Source: Isochrysis galbana
Lineage: Eukaryota > Haptophyta > Isochrysidales > Isochrysidaceae
Assembly (NCBI GenBank): GCA_018136815.1
Contig: CM030941.1
Location: forward strand, 2,146,039 to 2,210,038
DNA: 64,000 bases
Direction of reading: 5' to 3'
In this document: piece after piece, positions 57,661 through 64,000 of the stretch
How the letters are laid out: every line of letters begins with the position of its first letter
Position numbering within the stretch: position 1 is the first letter of the stretch
Notes under the pieces: generated by a model
What the model saw: the letters and a program-made list of their open reading frames with translations, nothing else
Told to the model about the DNA's origin: nothing
The model's database searches: none
Made by a program: the position numbers and the translations under genes

Positions 57661-58025
57661 TAGTAGCCCCCCTCTCCTGCAGCACGCGCGATGGCGCGCC
57701 TGCGACAGGCCTGCATGCAGCTGCCCTCTAGCGTGCCCTGGAGGCTCCTAGAGGCCAGCTCAGGGGGCAGAGGAGGCTGGGGCTGGGCCATGGCCTCCCC
57801 TGCCTCCGGGTTGGAGCGATGGGCTGGCCACTGGCCACGACAGGCCAGGACGCGCGAAGCAAGCGAGCCAGTGAGTGAGAGAGTGGGTCAGCAGGCCAAT
57901 GTGCTCCTGGCAAGCCATCAGGCATGCTAGGAGCATGGGTGGTTCCTCCCCCATGGCAGGGGAGGAGTGGATAGAGGGGGGGGGCTCGTGCGCCCCCCCA
58001 TGGGCGAACTACGTCTAAACTTAGT
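57661..58025 (-). mobile_element. Retroelement GC-rich module, copy 5, minus orientation
   Basis: On the minus strand it begins near CTAAGTTTAGACGTAG (a diverged leader), CCATGGGGGG, the C-rich block GCCATGGGGGAGGAACCACC, and ends in the CAGCTGCATGCAGGCCTGTC and GCGCGCCATCGCGCGTGC end seen at 11540-11570. Closest to the copy at 11158-11640. Confidence 0.65.
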
Positions 58026-58727
58026 TGAGCAAACGTGTTGGCAAAGGGACAAGTAGTGAGTAGCCCGTGGCGAGTATGAGTGGGATGCATTTGTGTATGC
58101 ACCCCACCGCCACATCGCAGGTTCACGAAAACAACTACGCAATTATTGCACCATGCTTTTCGACTCAACGGTGGCATCAGACTACAAAAATATTTAAACA
58201 AGCAACAGGTTACCGCTGTACTAAATATATCTACGGAGCAGCACTACGGTCGTCTGATAGGTATAAACCTCTCAGAGCCTAGGCCAGTTGGCTCTCGTTG
58301 AGGCCGGGCTTAGAATCGCACGAGACCGCGAATGCCCGGTGAGGCGCACGGATGAGCGAACAAAATTACAGCCGAGGCATCGACTGAACATACGATGTAT
58401 TCCTCGCGACAAGATGTTTGCGGGGCGTGCAAAAAAGCGGTTCCTCCGTCTTCCTGCAGTTGCTCGCTGCTTCGACATTTCTGAGATTTAAGTCTCACGC
58501 AAATCACATGAATGTAACAATTCGCCACAAGTCGCTCGTTTGTCAATTGTGGCCGCATGAAAAGCGAGCGTTTGGATCCATAATCCGCAGAGCTAGGATA
58601 GCTGGTTCACAAGGCAAGACTGAACATAGCCGATCGAGCGGATGAGGGGTTGTGACCATAGATGACGGCATCCAGAGCCACCCATTGGGCAAGAACACGG
58701 CAAATCTGCGGAGTTCCGCTCGCTTCA
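58026..58727. other. Intergenic, 3' flank of the LOV gene
   Basis: Nothing recognised in about 700 bases. The base composition is more balanced than in the repeats. It contains the 3' flank of the minus-strand LOV gene. Confidence 0.4.
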
Positions 58728-61700
58728 TCAGGCCTTGGGTGCAACACGAGTCGCACCGAACGCACCACCCTTTTTGCCTCCTTGGCTTCCCTTGCCCATG
58801 GCATCGGGCTTCCTAATTGGCGCAGCATAACTGATGGCGTGGCCGGTCTGGGCAACCTTGGCGCAGTGCTCGAGGTGCTCCTTATAGTGCTCGGCAAAAT
58901 AGTCTCCGTCATCCAGTTTCTCGTCGCTGTACACCTCAGCCCCTCCCTGGAGCGCGTTCTGGATCTTCTCCTCAACCGTCATGTTTTTCTCAGCCTCAAC
59001 CTCGTCGCGCTTGTGAGCCTGGCCAATCGCTTGACTAGCAACCTCGAAAGTCTTCGGCAAAAGCTGGATGAGCTTGTCGAGCTTGGCGAGACGATTCTTC
59101 AGCTTCGGGTCGTTCGGTGTGATCTCGAACTGCACGCCGATACAGTAGCGATACACGCCGTTCGAGTCGTGCACGGGGCGCATCGTGAGCAGGTTTTGGA
59201 AGAGCTCGCCATTCTTGCGGTAGTTGGTGATCTTGACATGGCAGTCCACGCCGCGGCGCAGGGTATCCTGGATCACAGCGACGGAGGCCGGCTCGGTCTT
59301 AGGGCCCTGGAGGAAGCGGCAGTTGCGCCCATGGACCTCGCGCAAATCATATCCGGTGACGCGGCAGAACTCGTGGTTAACGAAGCACATTGGATTGCCG
59401 GGGATGGACATGTCGCTGATGACAATGCACGCGGGGTACGTCATAGCTACGGAGACGAACGAGTACAGCCATCCCGCCACGTCGTCGGGCACCTTGTAGT
59501 CGGACCATAGGAGGCCGTCTGCGCGTTGGATGTTATCGACAGAGCCAGCAGTCAGCTGCTCGACAATGGGCAGGCATGCCTTGGACTGCACGAACTTCGG
59601 CAGGCTGTCCATGGCAAGCACGGAAATAGCTTGCTGGTATTGAGCCATCAGGGCGGAGAGCGCTGCATTAGGTTCACTGGCCTGCATGCCAAGGTACTGT
59701 GCGCATAGCTGGAGCGCGGCGTTGGCCCTCTCGGCCTCACCCATTGTCTCGAGGGCCCTCGTGCGCATGCACATTTCGAGCTGCATTGCCTCGTTCGGAG
59801 CGACTTTCTTGAGGTAGTTGTAGAAAGCCTCAGCCGCCATGGGCTCGTTCATGAATTGGTCCAGAGTAGTCTCCCACTCCATTGACCACACAAGGCGAGT
59901 AAATTTTTGCAAGGAAGATGCCCACTGTTTGCGCTGGGCCTCGATATCGACCTTTGTTAGGGAGTCGTCGTACTTGGTGGCTTGAGCCGCGGCCTCAAAG
60001 TGCGTGGGGAGGACCTTGCGGATCTTCTCGAAGTTACCCTGCTCTGCGCCCCAGTTTGCGGCATCACACTGGAGGCCAATCACATAGCGGTACTCGCCTG
60101 TGGAGTCATGCACGGGGTGGAGCGCGAGCATCAAGACGAACTCCGACTTGTCCTTGCGATAGTTCGTGACTTTGACGAGAAGCTCATCCGCCTTGCGAAT
60201 CGCCGTGGTCATGGCGCGCACCGCAGCGCCCTCGGTGCGACGCCCCTGAAGGAAACGACAGTTGCGTCCGACGAAGTCGCTCTGCGAGTAGCCCGTGAGC
60301 TTTACGCAGGCAGCGTTGACGTATGTGACCGGGAGGCCAGGGGTCTTCATATCCGTGACTACGACCGCCATGTCAAGCTGATCGGCTAGGTGAGTGAACA
60401 TCGCGAGCCATGGACCAGCAGATGGAGGCTTGAGGCCAAGCTTCTTGGCCATAGCCTCGAGCTGCTCGTCCGTCTTAAGGCCTGATACCTTGGCGCAGTA
60501 AGCAAGGTGATCAGCGTAGTGCTCAGCATAGTGGTCGCCGTCTTCGAGCTTCTCCTCACTATAAACCTCGGTCGCTCCCTGGAGCGCATTCATCAGCTTC
60601 TCCTGTGTTGTTGCCTTCTTCTCGGCCTCGGCCTCGTCAACAACGAAGCGCTGACCGACTGCGCGGCTCGACACATCGAAGGTCTTCGGCAAAAGCTGGA
60701 TGAGCTTGTCGAGCTTGGCGAGACGATTCTTCAGCTTCGGGTCGTTCGGTGTGATCTCGAACTGCACGCCGATGCAGTAGCGATACACGCCGTTTGAGTC
60801 GTGCACGGGGCGCATCGTGAGCAGGTTTTGGAAGTTCTCGCCATTCTTGCGGTAGTTGGTGATCTTGACATGGCAGTCCACGCCGCGGCGCAGGGTATCC
60901 TGGATCACGGCGACGGAGGCCGGCTCGGTGCGGGGGCCCTGCAAGAAGCGGCAGTTGCGCCCTTGGACCTCACGCAAATCGTATCCGGTGACGCGGCAGA
61001 ACTCCGTATTGACGAAGCACATGGGATTGCCGGGGATGGTCATGTCACTTATGACAATGCATGCCGGGTAGGTCATGGCCACCGAGATGAAGGCGTACAG
61101 CCAGCCAGCGACATCTTCGGGGACCTTGTACTCGCTCCAAAGCAGATCGTCGCTCTTCATCATCTTGTTCTGCGCCTGAGCTGTCATCTTCTCGACGACG
61201 GGCAGACACGCCTTCGATTGGACGAACTTGGGCAGGGCCTCGAGTGCGATCACTTGCAATGCCTCTTTCTTCTGATCCATGATGTGGTCGAAGGCGGCGG
61301 CCGGGTTCACAGGCTCCTGACCCATGAACGCCCTGAACATTTCGACAGCTGCCCCGTCTTGCTCAGATGGAGGAAGCTTCTCAAGTTCGGAGGCTTTCAT
61401 GCACAGCTCCAGCTGGAGTGCCTCGTTGGGCGAGGCCTTCTTGAGGAAATCGTAGAAAGCCTGGAGTGTTTGCTTGTGGCCCATGAACTGCTTGAGCGTC
61501 AGCTCCCAATCCATCGACCACACGAGGCGCGTAAATTTTTGAATCGACGAGGCCCACTGCTTGCGTTGCGCCTCCATGTCGACCTTCTTGAGGTTGTCGT
61601 CGAACTTCTTCGGCTGTGCCGCTGCCTCAAACTTGGTGGGGAGCAAGTTCTTCACCTTCTCGAACATCGCCGACTCCGCCTTGAACTTCGTAGCGTCAGC

Positions 61701-63320
61701 CTGGAGCCCAATGCTGTAGCGGTACTCTCCAGCGGAGTCGTGGACAGGATGAAGAGTAAGGATGAGCCCGAATTCTGTGCCGTCCTTTTTGTAGTTCGTG
61801 ACCTTCACGGTGACACCCTTGGCGTTGCGAATAGCGTTAGTCATCTGGCGCACAGCAGCGCCCTCTGTGCGGCGCCCTTGGAGAAAGCGGCAGTTGCGAT
61901 TGATCATCTGATCTACCGGATACCCAGTCAATGCACATGCAGCGGCATTGGCATAAATCACGGGGATGCCCGGGAGCTTCATGTCCGCAATGACGACAGC
62001 GACCTGGAGCTGGTCGCATAATTGTTGGAACATGTTGAGCCATGCACCAGGTGTCGGGTTGTTGAGCTTGAGCTTCGAGGCGAATTTGGCAAGCTGCTCA
62101 TCCTTGATGATCTTGGGCGGGGGTGGGGGTGGAGCCATTGGTTGCATCGGCTGGAAGCCACCCGCCGTGAGACCATGTCCCTTCATGCTTCCACCAAGGC
62201 CAGCGAGGCCACCGCCGAGGCCACCTTTGTTGGCAAAGAGGCCGGCGCCGCCGCCGGTGCCGAGGCCATTGAAAGCCGGAGCTGGGGCTGGCGCCGCCGG
62301 AGCTTGGGCAGATAACCCGATGCCAAATCCCCCGCCGACGCCTCCAAGCCCGCTCGCCATCGGCGAAGGACTAGGCGCAGCGACGCCGAACATGCCACCA
62401 GGAGCAGGAGCCACCGGGGAGGGAGCAGCGCCTCCAAACATGCCGCCAGCGGCGGGGGCCGCCGGGACTGGCGCGGCGCCGCCGAACATGCCGCCACCAG
62501 AGGTGGGGGCCGCCGGGGCGGGCGCGGCGCCGCCGAACATGCCTCCAGGGGCCGGAGCCGCCGGGGCGGGCGCGGCGCCGCCGAACATGCCTCCAGGGGC
62601 CGAGGCCGCTGGGGCGGGCGCGGCGCCGCCGAACATGCCGCCGCCGAACATGCTCCCAGGGGCCGAGGCTGGCGCAGCGCCGCCGAACATGCCGCCAGCG
62701 GCGGGGGCCCCCGGGGCGGGCGCGGCGCCGAACATGCCACCAGGGGCCGGGGCTACCGTGGCAGGAGCGACGCCGCCAAACATGCTTCCAGGGGACGGGG
62801 CAGCCGGGGCGGGGGCGACGCCGCCGAACATGCCTCCTGTGGTGGGAGAAGGGACAACTGTTGCTGCACCGCCAAATATGCCCTCACCACCAGGGGCCGG
62901 GGAAGCAAGCACTGGAGCACCAAACAAGCTACCACCGGGTGCCCCCGAGGGTACAACTGGGGCTCCACCGGGAGCGCCGGCTCTTAGGGCAGGGGCAGCC
63001 GTGCCAAACATACCTCCAGCTGAAACGCCTCCGAACATGCTGCCTGCCGGTGCAGCAGGTGGTGCCGGAGAGGGTGCTGCTGGAGTCATGGCGCCACCAA
63101 ACATGCCGCCGCCGCCGAACATGCCGCCACCGGCGGCGGGGGGCGTCGGCGTGGCCGGGGTAGCGGAAGGCGCCCCAAATGCCGCGGGCGAAGCAGCGGG
63201 AGCTCCTCCAAACATACCACCAGCTGCTGGCGCCGGGGGCGCGCCAAACATGCCACCTCCGCCACTGCCAAACATGCCGCCCGGCGCGGCTCCGTTGCCT
63301 TGTGGTGGCGTGCCGAACAT
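58728..63320 (-). CDS. Four-LOV, two-RGS-like protein with an MFG-repeat tail
   Basis: 1,530 residues from the ATG at 63320, one exon. Residues 1-~390 are a low-complexity tail with 19 MFG motifs plus LFG and IFG in Gly/Ala/Pro spacers, as in FG nucleoporins. Then come two tandem LOV-RGS-LOV blocks. LOV cores are centred on the photoactive-Cys motif NCRFLQG at ~478, ~787, ~1020 and ~1332; all four Cys are present, with NY.K and the terminal IG(L/V)Q Gln. Between LOV1 and LOV2 (~590-710) and between LOV3 and LOV4 (~1135-1255) lies an RGS-like helical bundle (WELTLKQFMGHKQTLQAFYD, FLKKASPNEALQLELCM, ALPKFVQSKACLPVVEK). LOV domains bind flavin and form a Cys adduct in blue light. RGS domains accelerate GTP hydrolysis on G-alpha or can serve as membrane or protein anchors. 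Inferred role: blue-light control of G-protein signalling or protein localisation. The two halves are clearly a tandem duplication. A GA-rich run precedes the start on the + strand. Confidence 0.9.
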   Translation of the reverse strand: MFGTPPQGNGAAPGGMFGSGGGGMFGAPPAPAAGGMFGGAPAASPAAFGAPSATPATPTPPAAGGGMFGGGGMFGGAMTPAAPSPAPPAAPAGSMFGGVSAGGMFGTAAPALRAGAPGGAPVVPSGAPGGSLFGAPVLASPAPGGEGIFGGAATVVPSPTTGGMFGGVAPAPAAPSPGSMFGGVAPATVAPAPGGMFGAAPAPGAPAAGGMFGGAAPASAPGSMFGGGMFGGAAPAPAASAPGGMFGGAAPAPAAPAPGGMFGGAAPAPAAPTSGGGMFGGAAPVPAAPAAGGMFGGAAPSPVAPAPGGMFGVAAPSPSPMASGLGGVGGGFGIGLSAQAPAAPAPAPAFNGLGTGGGAGLFANKGGLGGGLAGLGGSMKGHGLTAGGFQPMQPMAPPPPPPKIIKDEQLAKFASKLKLNNPTPGAWLNMFQQLCDQLQVAVVIADMKLPGIPVIYANAAACALTGYPVDQMINRNCRFLQGRRTEGAAVRQMTNAIRNAKGVTVKVTNYKKDGTEFGLILTLHPVHDSAGEYRYSIGLQADATKFKAESAMFEKVKNLLPTKFEAAAQPKKFDDNLKKVDMEAQRKQWASSIQKFTRLVWSMDWELTLKQFMGHKQTLQAFYDFLKKASPNEALQLELCMKASELEKLPPSEQDGAAVEMFRAFMGQEPVNPAAAFDHIMDQKKEALQVIALEALPKFVQSKACLPVVEKMTAQAQNKMMKSDDLLWSEYKVPEDVAGWLYAFISVAMTYPACIVISDMTIPGNPMCFVNTEFCRVTGYDLREVQGRNCRFLQGPRTEPASVAVIQDTLRRGVDCHVKITNYRKNGENFQNLLTMRPVHDSNGVYRYCIGVQFEITPNDPKLKNRLAKLDKLIQLLPKTFDVSSRAVGQRFVVDEAEAEKKATTQEKLMNALQGATEVYSEEKLEDGDHYAEHYADHLAYCAKVSGLKTDEQLEAMAKKLGLKPPSAGPWLAMFTHLADQLDMAVVVTDMKTPGLPVTYVNAACVKLTGYSQSDFVGRNCRFLQGRRTEGAAVRAMTTAIRKADELLVKVTNYRKDKSEFVLMLALHPVHDSTGEYRYVIGLQCDAANWGAEQGNFEKIRKVLPTHFEAAAQATKYDDSLTKVDIEAQRKQWASSLQKFTRLVWSMEWETTLDQFMNEPMAAEAFYNYLKKVAPNEAMQLEMCMRTRALETMGEAERANAALQLCAQYLGMQASEPNAALSALMAQYQQAISVLAMDSLPKFVQSKACLPIVEQLTAGSVDNIQRADGLLWSDYKVPDDVAGWLYSFVSVAMTYPACIVISDMSIPGNPMCFVNHEFCRVTGYDLREVHGRNCRFLQGPKTEPASVAVIQDTLRRGVDCHVKITNYRKNGELFQNLLTMRPVHDSNGVYRYCIGVQFEITPNDPKLKNRLAKLDKLIQLLPKTFEVASQAIGQAHKRDEVEAEKNMTVEEKIQNALQGGAEVYSDEKLDDGDYFAEHYKEHLEHCAKVAQTGHAISYAAPIRKPDAMGKGSQGGKKGGAFGATRVAPKA

Positions 63321-64000
63321 CTTTGATGCGCTGTGTGTGTCGCCGCGAGCGGGCGTCAAAGAGAGAGAGAGAGAGCGAGTGAGTGAGACAGCTAGCTGGC
63401 GGAGAGCCGAGGGTCCGGGGGGGGGCGCTTTGCTCCTGCGGGCCGAGTGCGAGTGCTCACGTTGGGGAGAGAGAGGAGGGGAGGGGGCGAAGGGGAAGGA
63501 AACTGCGAGAGACGTCGAACAGATCGTCGAGCGCCGCCAGGGCGGGGCGGTAACGTCCCCCCCCCCCGCGGAGGGGGAGGCGCTCCGCGCGGGGGGACGC
63601 TCGCCAAGCGTTCAGAACCTTCCAGCAAACCATGGAACCCGGTCGGCGCATTCTCTGTAACGGCTCAACGAGGCCGCCGCCACTGCACGCCCCCGTGCCA
63701 CCGAGGGGGCGGGCGTCAAGCTTCACGCGCCCACAATCCCCCGCCCTCAGGGCAGCAATCGAATGAGATTGACGGAATCCACTCCTCCAACGGGCTCGAC
63801 AAAGTCGAAGCCATGGAGTTCTCTCAAGAGAGAGAGAAAATCATGCATTCCTATTCAATCGCATGATTTCAGCACAGCAGTCCTGCAGAGGAATCAACCT
63901 CGCGGCGGGACCCAACGCCATCGTCTCGAGCATGAGGGCGTCTCACTAGCGGGGGGCGGGGGGGGGGGGGGGGGCTAGTTTGTCGCCGTCGTTCAACTCT
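63321..64000. other. Upstream region of the LOV gene and window end
   Basis: (GA)n at 63361-63378, GC-rich low complexity to ~63620, then unassigned sequence and a G-run at 63952-63974. Probably the LOV gene promoter. No further gene is supported before the window ends. Confidence 0.4.

Noticed and set aside
58662-63660. Plus-strand open frames opposite the LOV gene (up to 564 codons)
   Set aside because: They mirror the duplicated LOV/RGS blocks and the MFG tail (Pro-Asn-Met repeats), with no domain of their own.

Overview
This is nuclear DNA of a GC-rich unicellular eukaryote, most likely an alga. The reasons are GT-AG introns of about 90-230 bases in some genes, very long intron-poor genes in others, a multi-LOV photoreceptor, a LisH-katanin (KATNAL2 type, usually found in ciliated cells), a lipin, a secreted GH5 mannanase, non-LTR retrotransposon debris and a hAT-like MITE. 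A haptophyte or stramenopile alga is a guess from protein style only. There are three 100-N scaffold gaps (2501-2600, 27601-27700, 52701-52800), and each one cuts a gene.

Layout. 1.6-2.5 kb: a coiled-coil protein (+) running into the first gap. 2.6-5.8 kb: a lipin (-) whose catalytic half is lost in the same gap and which carries one apparent homopolymer frameshift. 6.9-9.5 kb: KATNAL2-like katanin (+, six exons), divergent from lipin. 9.5-13.4 kb: retroelement fragments and palindromes. 13.4-14.1 kb: small type I membrane protein (+). 16-18.3 kb: GH5 mannanase fused to a coiled coil and a PAN/apple-like domain (-, three exons). 18.6-19.2 kb: hAT-like MITE with 8-bp target duplication. 19.9-21.3 kb: possible GT61-like glycosyltransferase (+). 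22.8-23.4 kb: small secreted or targeted protein (+). 24.9-25.3 kb: tentative small two-exon gene (+). 25.3-26.7 kb: membrane histidine-acid-phosphatase-like protein (-), its start codon abutting a ~680-bp CT/GT microsatellite. 27.7-36.4 kb: a ~2,890-residue low-complexity coiled-coil protein (-). 36.8-41.4 kb: nested retrotransposon remains. 41.6-52.7 kb: a ~3,690-residue modular protein (-) with jelly-roll-like modules, EF-hands, OmpA-like modules and a C-terminal annexin core. 53.2-58.0 kb: more retroelements and a Mutator-like transposase fragment. 58.7-63.3 kb: a 1,530-residue protein (-) with an MFG-repeat tail followed by LOV-RGS-LOV-LOV-RGS-LOV.

The most unusual content is the two modular proteins: a candidate blue-light receptor coupled to duplicated G-protein-regulator-like domains behind a nucleoporin-like FG tail, and a giant calcium/membrane/carbohydrate multidomain protein ending in an annexin core. 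The genes do not form an obvious pathway. The repeats belong largely to one retrotransposon clan, recognisable by a hairpin just upstream of the ORF1 start codon and by a GAATCTTCAGATGTT 3' signature followed by T-rich sequence.
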